This document shows, one piece after another, positions 35,825 through 45,462 of a stretch of DNA of 64,000 nt. The first letter of the stretch is position 1. Each line of letters begins with the position of its first letter. The notes beneath the pieces were generated by a model. The model did no database searches. It was not told where the DNA came from and saw only the letters and a program-made list of their open reading frames with translations. The DNA is taken from the NCBI RefSeq assembly GCF_000521805.1, contig NZ_JAMB01000006.1, positions 124,001 through 188,000 on the forward strand, read 5' to 3'. The stretch comes from Marinomonas ushuaiensis DSM 15871 (GTDB taxonomy: Bacteria; Pseudomonadota; Gammaproteobacteria; Pseudomonadales; Marinomonadaceae). The translations under genes were made by a program, and so were the position numbers.

Positions 35825-36907
35825 TTAAATATTACTCATCACATATTCAACAATTCTTTTACTCGCAGAGCCATCGACTTTCCCAGCAAGTTTTTCAGAC
35901 ATTTCCAATCGTATAGATTCAAATTCTTCCGGGTTGTCTAATTGCTGCACTATAAGACTCTTTAAATTTTCATATTTTTTCGCATGCACAGCAATATTAG
36001 AATAATCGCCATAGTCTTTATCCATCCGTTTTTTGAATCGATAAGAAAAGATGCCGCGATACCCTAACCTAAGCTTTAAAAAATCACACCAGATAACAGG
36101 TTTATTTAACAAAGCGAATTCAAATAAAGAAGATGACGCATCGCTCACCAATACATCAGAGATACTTAAGAATGGAACCAGTGAATAGTCTTCAACTTTT
36201 GCCAAGTACACATTATCAAATTCAGACCATGTTTTGAGCAGCGCTTGTTGTTTATAATACTTGCTTTTACTCAAGGAAAAATAATGCGGCTTTATGATGA
36301 TATTAAAGTCTTTAAACTCTGCAGGCCAATCGGCAGGAAAACACTCGATACTGCTCGGGTAAAATGTTGGTGCATACAATATGGTAGGAAAATCGTCTTT
36401 AAGACCGTAAGTTTCTGACAAAGAAATATCTGATATTTCCCCATTAAAAATAGGGTCTAGCTTACAAAAGCCCACATCCACAAAAACATCATTAGGAAAC
36501 ATTTCACGTAAACGCTGAGTCCGATAAGCGCCTTCTACAAATCTCACACCCATCGGTCGTGATGATTGCGTGTAATAACTTGTTTTTGGACCAATACCAT
36601 GGGCCATTTGGGCTGTTTTTGATACTTTATGCACTCTATCTAAATAGTGGAAAGTGTTAGAAAAAAACACCCAGTCCGCTTTTCTTTCTTCATAATAAGC
36701 CGCTGCTTTTTCTTCATCCTTCACCCAAAAATGTTGAAGTTTTTCATCCGAAATGATTTTATTAATGACATCATTATGAACACCATCATAAAAAACAAAG
36801 GTAGATTTGATTCCTAATTTACACAGCTCATTATAGACAGGTAAATATTGAGGCAAATAATACAAACTTTTTGTATCAAAAATAACATCCATAGAAATTT
36901 GATCCAT
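35825..36907 (-). CDS. CDP-glycerol glycerophosphotransferase family protein (second copy)
   Basis: 360 residues. It shares the layout of the protein at 16804-17841: AHGIGPKTSYY (about 120), DVGFCKLDPIF, ILYAPTFYPSSIE, the His in IIIKPHYFSLSK, and SDVLVSDASSSLFEFALLNK (about 260-280). It probably transfers glycerol phosphate (or a related polyol phosphate) to a lipid-linked glycan. The ATG lacks a clear Shine-Dalgarno, and the DNA just upstream is a transposon end, so its native leader may have been replaced. It forms a pair with licD. Confidence 0.84.
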   Translation of the reverse strand: MDQISMDVIFDTKSLYYLPQYLPVYNELCKLGIKSTFVFYDGVHNDVINKIISDEKLQHFWVKDEEKAAAYYEERKADWVFFSNTFHYLDRVHKVSKTAQMAHGIGPKTSYYTQSSRPMGVRFVEGAYRTQRLREMFPNDVFVDVGFCKLDPIFNGEISDISLSETYGLKDDFPTILYAPTFYPSSIECFPADWPAEFKDFNIIIKPHYFSLSKSKYYKQQALLKTWSEFDNVYLAKVEDYSLVPFLSISDVLVSDASSSLFEFALLNKPVIWCDFLKLRLGYRGIFSYRFKKRMDKDYGDYSNIAVHAKKYENLKSLIVQQLDNPEEFESIRLEMSEKLAGKVDGSASKRIVEYVMSNI

Positions 36908-36920
36908 AATTTAAAATGAA

Positions 36921-36986
36921 AGACCTTTGCACGACTACAGCGCTTGCAGATACTTTGTTAAAACAGACTCGAAATACTCATTTATA
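36921..36986. mobile_element. Solo transposon end, inverted copy of the 34489-34628 element
   Basis: The forward sequence starts AGACCTTTGCACGA and the 66 bp match the right part of the element at 34561-34627 in opposite orientation. On the minus strand it reads VINEYFESVLTKYLQAL followed by TAG, a protein-like tail just before the terminal repeat, as expected for the 3' end of a transposase gene. The left half is missing. Confidence 0.65.
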
Positions 36987-37004
36987 ACTCTAGAGTTAAG
37001 GATT

Positions 37005-38174
37005 CTAAGAATCCACACCAAACAAATCACGGGTATAAACTTTATCCTGTATATCAAGCATATCGTCGGTCATTCGGTTTGCGACAATTACATCAGAGAT
37101 GGCTTTAAATTCTTCTAGGTTTTTAATCACTCTCGAATTAAAGAAGTTGTCTTCTGCAAGTGCGGGCTCATAAACAATCACTTCGACGCCTTTGGCTTTG
37201 ATGCGTTTCATTACACCTTGAATAGCAGATGCTCTAAAATTATCAGAACCTACTTTCATTACTAAACGATATATGCCGACAATTTTTGGATTATTCTTAA
37301 GAATAGCTTCCGCAACAAAGTCTTTACGAGTGACATTAGCGTCCACGATAGCACGCACTAAATTATTTGGCACTTTATCGTAGTTGGCAAGTAATTGTTT
37401 TGTATCTTTAGGTAGGCAATAGCCGCCATAACCAAATGAAGGGTTGTTGTAATGACTTCCTATACGAGGATCTAACCCAACTCCTTCGATAATTTGTCGG
37501 CTGTTTAGATCATGAGATTCGGCATAACTGTCTAGCTCATTAAAAAACGCAACTCGCATCGCCAAATACGTATTAGCGAACAATTTAATGGCCTCCGCTT
37601 CCGTTGAATCAGTCAGTAACACATCAATATCTTTTTTCTCAGCCCCTTGAACCAATAGATCAGCAAACACTTGTGCCCTATCGGATTGCTCACCAACAAT
37701 GATACGCGAAGGGTATAAGTTATCATGGAGAGCTTTACCTTCACGTAAAAACTCAGGAGAGAACAACAAGTTATTAGTTGAATAACGCTCTCGTGCTGTT
37801 TTGGTAAAACCAACAGGGACAGTGGATTTAATCACCATGATGGCATTTGGATTGATGTTAATGACATCTTGAATAACCGACTCGACATGGTTGGTATTGA
37901 AATAGTTCGTCTCTGGATCATAATCTGTTGGTGTGGCAATAATAACGAAATCCGCACCGGTGAAGGCTTCACTCTTATCAAGTGTGGCAACAAAGTTAAG
38001 TTCTTCTTCCAATAAATAACGTTCTATATCTTTGTCTTCAATCGGTGATTGCTTATTGTTCAGCATTTCTACTTTTTCAGGCACGATATCCAATGCAACA
38101 ACTTGATTATATTTTGCTAACAGCAGTGCATTTGAAATGCCTACATACCCTGTACCTGCCACTGCTATTTTCAT
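37005..38174 (-). CDS. ugd: UDP-glucose 6-dehydrogenase
   Basis: 389 residues. It has the Rossmann motif [14 protein letters not shown] at the N-terminus, [11 protein letters not shown] (about 140), and the catalytic Cys in [12 protein letters not shown] (about 248-258). It oxidises UDP-glucose to UDP-glucuronate, a precursor for capsule and O-antigen sugars. The length fits the short Ugd form of gammaproteobacteria (about 388). It is upstream of the CDP-glycerol transferase/licD pair in the same direction but separated by a transposon end. Confidence 0.95.
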   Translation of the reverse strand: MKIAVAGTGYVGISNALLLAKYNQVVALDIVPEKVEMLNNKQSPIEDKDIERYLLEEELNFVATLDKSEAFTGADFVIIATPTDYDPETNYFNTNHVESVIQDVININPNAIMVIKSTVPVGFTKTARERYSTNNLLFSPEFLREGKALHDNLYPSRIIVGEQSDRAQVFADLLVQGAEKKDIDVLLTDSTEAEAIKLFANTYLAMRVAFFNELDSYAESHDLNSRQIIEGVGLDPRIGSHYNNPSFGYGGYCLPKDTKQLLANYDKVPNNLVRAIVDANVTRKDFVAEAILKNNPKIVGIYRLVMKVGSDNFRASAIQGVMKRIKAKGVEVIVYEPALAEDNFFNSRVIKNLEEFKAISDVIVANRMTDDMLDIQDKVYTRDLFGVDS

Positions 38175-38346
38175 GAAACTTCACCTTTAGCATCAAATAG
38201 AACAATCAATTTTTAATGAAGGTTATTTTACAGTCTCGCCAGCAATTAAAAACGCCTAGTTTGATTTTTTTATACATTTTTTTAGTAGAACAACAGCAAA
38301 ATAAGACTATGTAGACTAATCTAATCTTAAAAATAAGGAGTTCTAT

Positions 38347-38664
38347 ATGAAGTTTGAGCTAGTTGATCGTCAAGGCTACATTCCAGATTTAAATTACGGG
38401 GAAGCGAAAAGTGAGCTTGCCTGCTTTATTCCCAGTAACTACAGTTTCCGCCAAGTCAGTTATAACAATGGTGAGGGGGAAGTCATTATAGACAATCACA
38501 CATGGTATTTTTTCTTTACTCAAGAAGGTATTGGCATCCAGTTAATGGATGGTATTGTCACATTAAAAGAAGCTGAACATTTTTTACTCGCGATAAAATC
38601 CCACATCTGGGGTGAAAACCATCAACAAGTACAAATTTTTATGGCGGGAGTAACACCAAAATAA
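38347..38664 (+). CDS. Conserved-looking small protein of unknown function
   Basis: 105 residues with no signal peptide or membrane segment. AAGGAG sits six bases before the ATG, and a terminator follows, so it is a real monocistronic gene. The sequence is mixed alpha/beta (KFELVDRQGYIPDLNYGEAK at the start, IMDGIVTLKEAEHFLLAI-like helix in the middle). I do not recognise the family. Neighbours (ugd, sseA) give no clue. Confidence 0.75.
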   Translation: MKFELVDRQGYIPDLNYGEAKSELACFIPSNYSFRQVSYNNGEGEVIIDNHTWYFFFTQEGIGIQLMDGIVTLKEAEHFLLAIKSHIWGENHQQVQIFMAGVTPK

Positions 38665-38674
38665 CAGATGCTCT

Positions 38675-38710
38675 AGGCCCTCATACCGAGGGCCTCTTCT
38701 TTCGTTTTAA
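38675..38710 (+). terminator. Intrinsic terminator after the small unknown gene
   Basis: AGGCCCTC-ATACC-GAGGGCCT (8 bp perfect stem) followed by CTTCTTTCGTTTT. It lies 10 bp past the stop codon and between convergent genes. Confidence 0.8.
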
Positions 38711-38741
38711 CACCTAGTTCTAACACCATAAAACAGTTAAA

Positions 38742-39578
38742 TTACAATGAAGCGGCTCTCAACATTCGCTTAGCCCACTGGCTCCAAGACCCAACATACA
38801 CTTGACGAGCCTCGATACCTGCATAATTAAACGCCAACACATTATGACAAGCCGTAATGCCTGAACCACAATAGTAAACATACTCATCGTTGCCGCCAGA
38901 TAACAGACTTCTCAATTCGACATTTAGCTGTTCAGCGGGCTTAAAACAACCCGTCACATCCAAGTTATCGGAGAACGGACGATTAATCGCTCCGGGTATA
39001 TGACCTGCAACAGGGTCAATTGATTCATTTTCACCATTAAAACGATCTGATGCTCTGGCATCCACTAGCTGAAATTGGTCTGTTTCAAAGTTCTCAACGA
39101 CAGAGCGCTCCCTAACCGCCCAAGGAAAACTCACATCAAATTGATGCTCTACAGGATTGATTGACTCATCGACCAATGAAACAGGAAAACCTGCCTTCAG
39201 CCATGCAGGAAAACCGCCATTCAACACTCTGACGTCAATACCTTGCTGAACTAACATCCACCAAGCGCGAGCAGCAACCGCACCACCCATGTCGTCATAC
39301 ACAACAACTTGGCTATCGGGTTGTATTCCCCATTTTTGTAACTGTATGGAAAAATCCACTTCATTAGGTAATGGGTGTCTACCTGTCAACTCACTTTCTG
39401 GTGCTGCTAACTCATGATGAACATCCACAAAAACCGCACCTGGAATATGCCCCTTTTTGTACTCAGAGTTACCTTTATCATGGTCCGTAAGATAAAATCG
39501 ACAATCCAATATAATCACGTGGGATTTATCAATGAGAACGTTCAATTCATTGGTATTTATTAATGTTTTAAATAGCAC
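38742..39578 (-). CDS. sseA: SseA-type 3-mercaptopyruvate sulfurtransferase
   Basis: 278 residues, two rhodanese domains. The inactive N-domain is followed by an active C-domain with the catalytic loop YYCGSGITACHN, the CGSGxTA form that marks mercaptopyruvate rather than thiosulfate sulfurtransferases. It moves sulfur from 3-mercaptopyruvate to thiol acceptors or cyanide. AAGGA is six bases before GTG 39578, which I prefer over the ATG two codons upstream that abuts that site. Confidence 0.88.
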   Translation of the reverse strand: MLFKTLINTNELNVLIDKSHVIILDCRFYLTDHDKGNSEYKKGHIPGAVFVDVHHELAAPESELTGRHPLPNEVDFSIQLQKWGIQPDSQVVVYDDMGGAVAARAWWMLVQQGIDVRVLNGGFPAWLKAGFPVSLVDESINPVEHQFDVSFPWAVRERSVVENFETDQFQLVDARASDRFNGENESIDPVAGHIPGAINRPFSDNLDVTGCFKPAEQLNVELRSLLSGGNDEYVYYCGSGITACHNVLAFNYAGIEARQVYVGSWSQWAKRMLRAASL

Positions 39579-39699
39579 AAGCATTCCTTAGGCAATGATT
39601 AACAACCACAAAAATAGACAATTACTTCTTTCGTTAAATCTACTTTGATTATTCAGTTTTTGTTAACATTCGCACTTATTTTTTTGTCCGAGTGTTTTT

Positions 39700-40467
39700 A
39701 TGTTACGAATTGATTTGATCCTTACTGAGCAAGGTCTTGCAAAATCACGGTCACAAGCACAAACCTTTATCAGTGAAGGCCGAGTATCATACAAACAAAA
39801 TGACAAATGGTTAAAAGCCTCCAAACCGAGTCTAAAACTTCCTGCAGACATTCCACTCAATATTACAATCAATAAAGCAGACAAGTATGTCTCTCGTGGC
39901 GCGTTAAAGCTAGAAGGCGCGTTACTGCACACTAAATTAAATATTAAAGGTTTCCATGTTTTAGATATAGGCCAATCAACAGGAGGCTTTAGTGATTGCG
40001 TTATCCAACACGGCGCCGCTCATGTTGTAGGAGTTGAAGTAGGTCATGGACAACTAGATACACGACTACACAACCATGAACAAATCACCTGCCTAGAAGG
40101 CATTAACGCACGCAGCCTATGCATTGATGATTTAAAAGAACACTTCCCAGTGAATGGATTTGATCTGGTTGTGATGGATGTGTCTTTTATCTCTCAAACT
40201 AAAATCCTTCCACAATTACCGACACTACTCAGTCAAACAGGCCATTTGATTACCTTAGTCAAACCACAATTTGAAGTAGGAAAAGAGTTCATTGGTAAAG
40301 GTGGGATTGTTAAAGACAAGAACCGTGTAAATCAGCTAACAAAAGACATTCAAGTTTTTGTAACATCTCTGGGATTTGAGGTGCAATGCTATATTGAAAG
40401 CCCAATAAAAGGTGGTGATGGCAATCAAGAATTTTTACTCTGGGCTACTCGAAAAAAGATTAAATAG
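39700..40467 (+). CDS. tlyA: TlyA-family rRNA 2'-O-methyltransferase (S4 + FtsJ domains)
   Basis: 255 residues. The N-terminal S4 RNA-binding domain (LRIDLILTEQGLAKSRSQAQ onward, about 1-60) is followed by the TlyA motif YVSRGALKLEGAL and a SAM-binding methyltransferase domain (DIGQSTGGFSDCVIQHGA; VVMDVSFIS; LVKPQFEVGK). In mycobacteria TlyA methylates cytidines of 16S and 23S rRNA; the 'hemolysin' name is historical. Divergent from sseA and convergent with the MATE gene. Confidence 0.88.
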   Translation: MLRIDLILTEQGLAKSRSQAQTFISEGRVSYKQNDKWLKASKPSLKLPADIPLNITINKADKYVSRGALKLEGALLHTKLNIKGFHVLDIGQSTGGFSDCVIQHGAAHVVGVEVGHGQLDTRLHNHEQITCLEGINARSLCIDDLKEHFPVNGFDLVVMDVSFISQTKILPQLPTLLSQTGHLITLVKPQFEVGKEFIGKGGIVKDKNRVNQLTKDIQVFVTSLGFEVQCYIESPIKGGDGNQEFLLWATRKKIK

Positions 40468-40475
40468 AACCTAAA

Positions 40476-41855
40476 TCAAAGCATTTCATCGTAATTATGA
40501 TACTGGCTTGGGGTAAGATTTCTAGCCTCTTTTTCTTCTAATTCCGTAATGTAGTTTCTCGCCATATAAAAGCCTAAACAACCAAATATAACTGACCCGA
40601 CTGCCTGCCCAAATAGTATTCCCTCAGCCCCCATAAACAAAGCAAAGATCGTAATCAAAGGCAAAGTCCCCAATGTCGCACGCCCAAAATTAAGCAAGGT
40701 ACTATTTAAAGGTTTGCCTAAATTATTAAAAGCAGCAATAGCGATAAATAACAAACTTTGAAAGAAAAAACTGAACGACACAAAAGTTGCAAAAAAGTGT
40801 ATAAGATCGGCACTCTCTTGAGTTGCGCTAAACACAGCAACCAACCAATCTTGCATATTATACAAAACAAGACACAAGACGACACAATAACCAAACGCAT
40901 AAATAACAGCGCTACTCATTGCCCTGTGCATCCGATCAAAACGACCAGCACCATAGTTTTGCCCTAAAATCGGCCCAACAGCGCCAGACAAAGCAAACAC
41001 ACCAGCAAAAACAACGGGGATAACACGCCCAATAATCGCCACAGCGGCAACAGCATCGTCACCAAATGAAGATGTGTGCTCCATGACAATGGCGTTCGCC
41101 AAAGGAGAAGACATATTGGTCAACATGGCAGGAACTGCAATGACAGAGATACATTTCACATCTTTGAAAAAATCCATCAAGTCGAATTCTGCCAACATTT
41201 TATGCACATATACCACACCATAATAAGATACGGCCACCATAGAAAAACGGGCTATCAAAGAAGCAATTGCGGCGCCCTGCACACCCAACCCAAATCCAAA
41301 AATAAAAATAGGATCGAGCACAGCATTAATTAAACCGCCAATCAGTGTCGCATACATAGCACGACGTGCATCGCCCAACGCACGCATAATCCCTGAACCA
41401 ATCATGCCAATCATAACGGCTGGCATGCCGAGAATAAGAATTTGCAGATAGCCAGTCGCTAAATCTAACGTCAGACCTGTGGCACCAACAAACAGAAGAA
41501 TATGAGGGATTTTTGGCCATAACAGCCAAACAACAACAGAAGAAAAAACGATACCAAATGCCAACACATTTACAGCTCGACGTTTGGCCAATTCAATATC
41601 GCCCTCACCTACTGCCTTTGAAACCAAAGCTGTCGCAGAAATAGAGACGGCAATGCTTAATGAAATAGTAAAGAACATAATCGCGCTAGAAAAACCGACA
41701 GCGGCAACGGCTTCTTTTTCACCCAACATGGAAAGAAAGAGCATATCAACCAGATCAACAATAAACATGCACATCAGGCCAAATGCACCTGTCATCGACA
41801 TAATGACAACATGCTTAAACGTTGAACCTTGTGTGAGTTTTGCCGGACTTGGCAT
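40476..41855 (-). CDS. MATE-family efflux transporter
   Basis: 459 residues with twelve hydrophobic helices in two MatE repeats. The opening (TFKHVVIMSMTGAFGLMCMF... DMLFLSMLGEKEAVAAVGFS) is typical of the multidrug and toxin extrusion fold. It exports cationic drugs or metabolites with Na+ or H+. The substrate is unknown. It follows lon after a strong terminator, so it has its own promoter. Confidence 0.88.
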   Translation of the reverse strand: MPSPAKLTQGSTFKHVVIMSMTGAFGLMCMFIVDLVDMLFLSMLGEKEAVAAVGFSSAIMFFTISLSIAVSISATALVSKAVGEGDIELAKRRAVNVLAFGIVFSSVVVWLLWPKIPHILLFVGATGLTLDLATGYLQILILGMPAVMIGMIGSGIMRALGDARRAMYATLIGGLINAVLDPIFIFGFGLGVQGAAIASLIARFSMVAVSYYGVVYVHKMLAEFDLMDFFKDVKCISVIAVPAMLTNMSSPLANAIVMEHTSSFGDDAVAAVAIIGRVIPVVFAGVFALSGAVGPILGQNYGAGRFDRMHRAMSSAVIYAFGYCVVLCLVLYNMQDWLVAVFSATQESADLIHFFATFVSFSFFFQSLLFIAIAAFNNLGKPLNSTLLNFGRATLGTLPLITIFALFMGAEGILFGQAVGSVIFGCLGFYMARNYITELEEKEARNLTPSQYHNYDEML

Positions 41856-41910
41856 TTTGTCTCCTGAAAATACGGCCTAAAATACAATTTAAAGGCGAAA
41901 CGCTGAAAAT

Positions 41911-41943
41911 AAAAAAACCGGACAAGCTAGTCCTTGTCCGGTT
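41911..41943 (-). terminator. Intrinsic terminator after lon
   Basis: AACCGGACAAG pairs perfectly with CTTGTCCGGTT (11 bp), followed on the minus strand by TTTTTTTATTTT. It lies 54 bp past the lon stop and upstream of the MATE gene. Confidence 0.92.
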
Positions 41944-41996
41944 CCTTATTTTGTCATGTCTCACCTTTTGAGAGAATCCTTACTTTACCGATAACG

Positions 41997-44432
41997 CTAA
42001 TGAATAGAGGAATTCTCACGATTAAAGACAATTTTCTCTACATCGGTAAAACGCTCTGCGAAGTGTACAGTCATTCCATCTTTTACCGAATCTGGCAGTT
42101 CTTCAAAGTCTCGACGATTAGGCTCTGGCAAAATTACTTCATTAATTTTACTGCGTTTGGCTGCAATAATCTTTTCTCGAATACCGCCAACAGCGAGTAC
42201 TTGTCCTGTTAATGTTAGCTCTCCCGTCATGGCTAATCCTCGGCGCACAGGCTCACCTTTCGCCAACGACAATAAAGCCGTCGCCATAGAAATACCCGCA
42301 CTTGGGCCATCTTTCGGTGTAGCACCTTCTGGCACATGCAAATGCACCAGAGACTTATCAAAGAACTCCGGTGATTTCTGGTAACTCTTCGTATGCGAGA
42401 AAACATAGGAATAAGCAATTTCTGCCGATTCTTTCATTACATCACCTAGTTTACCAGTGAGTTTCAAGCCTCTCGTAAGTTCATGCACTTTATTCGCTTC
42501 AATTGGCAATGTTGCGCCGCCCATTGATGTCCAAGCCAATCCAGTCACCACACCAACACCTTGTATGGTTTTTTCAGGACGAAAATAAGGCATCCCAAGC
42601 AAGGTTTCTACGTCTTTCACTCCAACATTAATGTTTTCTTTTTCACCCGTTATTAATTCAACAACCGATTTCCTTAACACTTTTTGCAGGAGTTTATCCA
42701 AACCTCGCACACCCGCTTCACGAGCATAATGCTCAATTATATGACGCAATGCGGCATCCGTAATATTTAACTGTTTTTTAAGCAGCTTGTTTTTCTTAAG
42801 CAATTTTGGCCATAGGTGTTGCTTAGCGATGGCGAGCTTTTCTTCACCGATATAACCAGAAAGACGAATTACATCCATTCGGTCTAACAAAGGCGCTGGG
42901 ATCGTATCCAATTGGTTCGCTGTACAGATGAATAGTGCCTTAGACAAATCAATACGCATGTCTAAATAGTGGTCTAAAAACTCACTGTTTTGTTCTGGGT
43001 CTAATGCTTCTAATAAAGCAGACGCTGGATCGCCTTGAAAAGAGTTACCTATTTTGTCAATTTCATCCAACATAATAACAGGGTTTTCGACCTCAACATC
43101 TTTTAATGCCTGAACAAACTTACCAGGTAAAGCACCAATATAAGTACGTCGATGTCCTTTAATTTCGGCTTCATCACGCATTCCTCCCAAACTAAATCGA
43201 TAAAATTTACGATTTAAAGACATCGCTACAGATTTACCAATCGAGGTTTTACCCACGCCTGGCGGCCCCACAAGCAACAGTATAGAACCGCCCATTTCAC
43301 CACGGTGCGCACCAAGTGCTAAAAACTCAACAATGCGATCTTTAATATCGCCAAGCCCTGCGTGGTGTGATTCAAGTACATCGCGGGCAAGTTTAATATC
43401 CAGATTATCGTTAGAGTGAACACCCCAAGGCAATGACGTCGCCCAATCTAAATAATTTCGTGTCACTCCGTATTCTGGCGAACCGGTTTCAAGAATGCTG
43501 AGCTTATGGAGCTCTTCTTGTATTTTATCGCTGACTGCTTTGGTAAATGTTTTACCTTCTAGTCTTGCTTCAAAGGTCTCTACATCAGAAGTGCGGTCAT
43601 CTTTCGAAATACCCAGCTCTTTTTGAATTATCTTCAACTGTTCTTTAAGGAAAAAATCACGCTGATGCTTGCTGATTTTGTCGTTCACTTCAGCGCTTAT
43701 TTCATTTTGTAAGTGTGCGATTTCGAGTTCTTTTTTCAACAAGGTAAGCGATAAATGCATACGTGACTGAACGTGAGTCGTCGCCAGCACGTCATACAAC
43801 TCATCGGATTCCGCCGAGGTTATAGACGCTGCAAAATCTGCTAGCAAACCTGACTCATTAAACGAAAAACGTCCAAGGTACTGTTTTAGATCTTCACTGA
43901 ATAAAGGGTTTAGACGGATCAACTCTTTGATTGCGTCCAAAATTGCGATGGAATAGGCTTTTGATTCATCATCATTGGTTTTTAAATCACTGATATAACG
44001 AACTCGAGCCAAATAAGGTGCCGTATCATTTAACCACTCAACAACCTCAAAACGTTTCACACCTTGTGCTAGAAACGTCAGTTTATCGTTCTGTTTTTCT
44101 GCTTTGTGCATTCGAGCCACACAACCGACGGGACGAAATGAATCAACAGAAGGCGTTTTATTGCCTTCTTTATCCGCATACACTAAACCAACAACGGCCT
44201 GTGGATGTTCAGCAATACGCTCTAAAGTGTCTTCCCATTTATCCGCATCAACCATGACAGGCTGAATTTGAGCCGGAAAGAAAGGTCGGCTGGAAATTGG
44301 CAGGATATACAAAGTCTCAGGTAACACATCGTCAGGAAGTGCCAAACCTTTTGGATCATTAACAATCACGTCCTCTTCTTCGATTGCCGCGTCATTTTCT
44401 TCTACGTTTGAATACTGCTCGTCATCACTCAT
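41997..44432 (-). CDS. lon: Lon-type ATP-dependent protease (AsrA-like)
   Basis: 811 residues from ATG 44432 (MSDDEQYSNVEEND); an upstream ATG at 44546 would add a 38-residue basic, non-homologous extension. The layout is an N-domain with LPISSRPFFPAQIQPV (the form seen in the second Pseudomonas Lon, AsrA), an AAA+ domain with Walker A GPPGVGKT (about 385) and GGMRDEAEIKGHRRTYIGA, and a Ser-Lys protease domain with DGPSAGISMATALLS and REKIIAAKRSKINEVILP. It degrades damaged and regulatory proteins. A classical Lon may be encoded elsewhere. Divergent from upp. Confidence 0.9.
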   Translation of the reverse strand: MSDDEQYSNVEENDAAIEEEDVIVNDPKGLALPDDVLPETLYILPISSRPFFPAQIQPVMVDADKWEDTLERIAEHPQAVVGLVYADKEGNKTPSVDSFRPVGCVARMHKAEKQNDKLTFLAQGVKRFEVVEWLNDTAPYLARVRYISDLKTNDDESKAYSIAILDAIKELIRLNPLFSEDLKQYLGRFSFNESGLLADFAASITSAESDELYDVLATTHVQSRMHLSLTLLKKELEIAHLQNEISAEVNDKISKHQRDFFLKEQLKIIQKELGISKDDRTSDVETFEARLEGKTFTKAVSDKIQEELHKLSILETGSPEYGVTRNYLDWATSLPWGVHSNDNLDIKLARDVLESHHAGLGDIKDRIVEFLALGAHRGEMGGSILLLVGPPGVGKTSIGKSVAMSLNRKFYRFSLGGMRDEAEIKGHRRTYIGALPGKFVQALKDVEVENPVIMLDEIDKIGNSFQGDPASALLEALDPEQNSEFLDHYLDMRIDLSKALFICTANQLDTIPAPLLDRMDVIRLSGYIGEEKLAIAKQHLWPKLLKKNKLLKKQLNITDAALRHIIEHYAREAGVRGLDKLLQKVLRKSVVELITGEKENINVGVKDVETLLGMPYFRPEKTIQGVGVVTGLAWTSMGGATLPIEANKVHELTRGLKLTGKLGDVMKESAEIAYSYVFSHTKSYQKSPEFFDKSLVHLHVPEGATPKDGPSAGISMATALLSLAKGEPVRRGLAMTGELTLTGQVLAVGGIREKIIAAKRSKINEVILPEPNRRDFEELPDSVKDGMTVHFAERFTDVEKIVFNRENSSIH

Positions 44433-44566
44433 AATTAATTTCTCAATAAAGCCTTTTTCAGAGAGGCATAAATCTGTCTGATTATGTTTGTTACCTCTTA
44501 TGTAATGACGATATCGACGAAAACAATACCTTTCGCTTTTTTTCAAAATACTTGCTCACTTGATAA

Positions 44567-44604
44567 AACCGACCTAAGAGACAGGATTAGTTATTTGGTC
44601 GGTT
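44567..44604. repeat. 8-bp inverted repeat in the lon/upp intergenic region
   Basis: AACCGACC (44567-44574) and GGTCGGTT (44597-44604) with a 22-bp loop; the right arm overlaps the predicted -35 of upp. It could be an operator or a leader hairpin. ACCGACCTA also occurs at 47059-47067. Confidence 0.4.
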
Positions 44605-44622
44605 CTCACTTAGTGCTATTAT
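44595..44622 (+). promoter_or_regulatory. Predicted upp promoter
   Basis: TTGGTC (44595-44600), 16-bp spacer, TATTAT (44617-44622), 60 bp before the upp ATG. Based on consensus only. Confidence 0.4.
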
Positions 44623-44681
44623 ATAAATATCGATATCTCTTCAATATCACTCTCTTTAGTTTATAGAAAAAGGAAAGGCCA

Positions 44682-45338
44682 ATGACTCGCGATGAACTCC
44701 TTAGCACCTACCAAGACATCTTTGTAATAGAACATCCCTTCGTGAAACATAAGCTCACCAGCCTTCGAGATAAAAATACCAGTACGCGTGAATTCCGCAT
44801 GTTAGTTGAAGAACTTGGAACGCTAATCGGTTACGAAGCCACTCGTGATCTAGAAACAATGGATATTGAAATCGAAACGCCATTAGAAAAAGCCATGTGT
44901 CCGGCATTAAAAGGCAAAAAGCTTTGTATCGTGACAATCATGCGAGCCGGTAATGGTTTGGCAGAAGGCGTACTGAAATTGTCTCCTTCAGCACGTGTTG
45001 GTCATGTTGGCTTATACCGTGACCCTGAAACAAAACAGCCTGTCGAATATTACCTAAAAATGCCTCATTCAGTGAATGAACGTACTATTATCGTCGTTGA
45101 TCCAATGCTTGCGACAGGTAACTCCGCCATTATGGCAATCGATAAAATGAAAGAAATGGGTGCAACGGACATACGATTCATCTGTCTTTTTGCTGCGCCA
45201 GAAGGCATTGAAGCATTCAAAAAAACTCACCCAGATGTTGCAATGTATATAGGCTCGATCGACCGTGGACTAGACGAACACGCTTATATTCGTCCGGGTG
45301 TTGGTGATGCTGGAGACCGTATTTACGGTACTCGATAA
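44682..45338 (+). CDS. upp: Uracil phosphoribosyltransferase
   Basis: 218 residues, slightly longer than the E. coli enzyme (208). The PRPP loop is [16 protein letters not shown] (about 139-154), with conserved [10 protein letters not shown] (about 84) and the uracil-binding C-terminal [16 protein letters not shown]. It converts uracil and PRPP to UMP in the salvage pathway. AAGGAAAGG is before the ATG and a terminator follows, so it is monocistronic. Confidence 0.95.
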   Translation: MTRDELLSTYQDIFVIEHPFVKHKLTSLRDKNTSTREFRMLVEELGTLIGYEATRDLETMDIEIETPLEKAMCPALKGKKLCIVTIMRAGNGLAEGVLKLSPSARVGHVGLYRDPETKQPVEYYLKMPHSVNERTIIVVDPMLATGNSAIMAIDKMKEMGATDIRFICLFAAPEGIEAFKKTHPDVAMYIGSIDRGLDEHAYIRPGVGDAGDRIYGTR

Positions 45339-45380
45339 GTATTTTGGCAACGCTTATTTAACAACCCATTATTTAGTAAA

Positions 45381-45417
45381 AAAACCTCTCTTTTCATTAG
45401 AAAATGAGAGGTTTTTA
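45381..45417 (+). terminator. Intrinsic terminator after upp (bidirectional)
   Basis: AAAAACCTCTC pairs with GAGAGGTTTTT, with inner TTTTC/GAAAA pairing around ATTA, followed by ATTT. It also has a T tract on the other strand, so it can end the convergent lysE transcript. Confidence 0.85.
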
Positions 45418-45462
45418 TTTGACAAAATAATCACTTACTTAGAATTTTCATTTATTCAGCAG

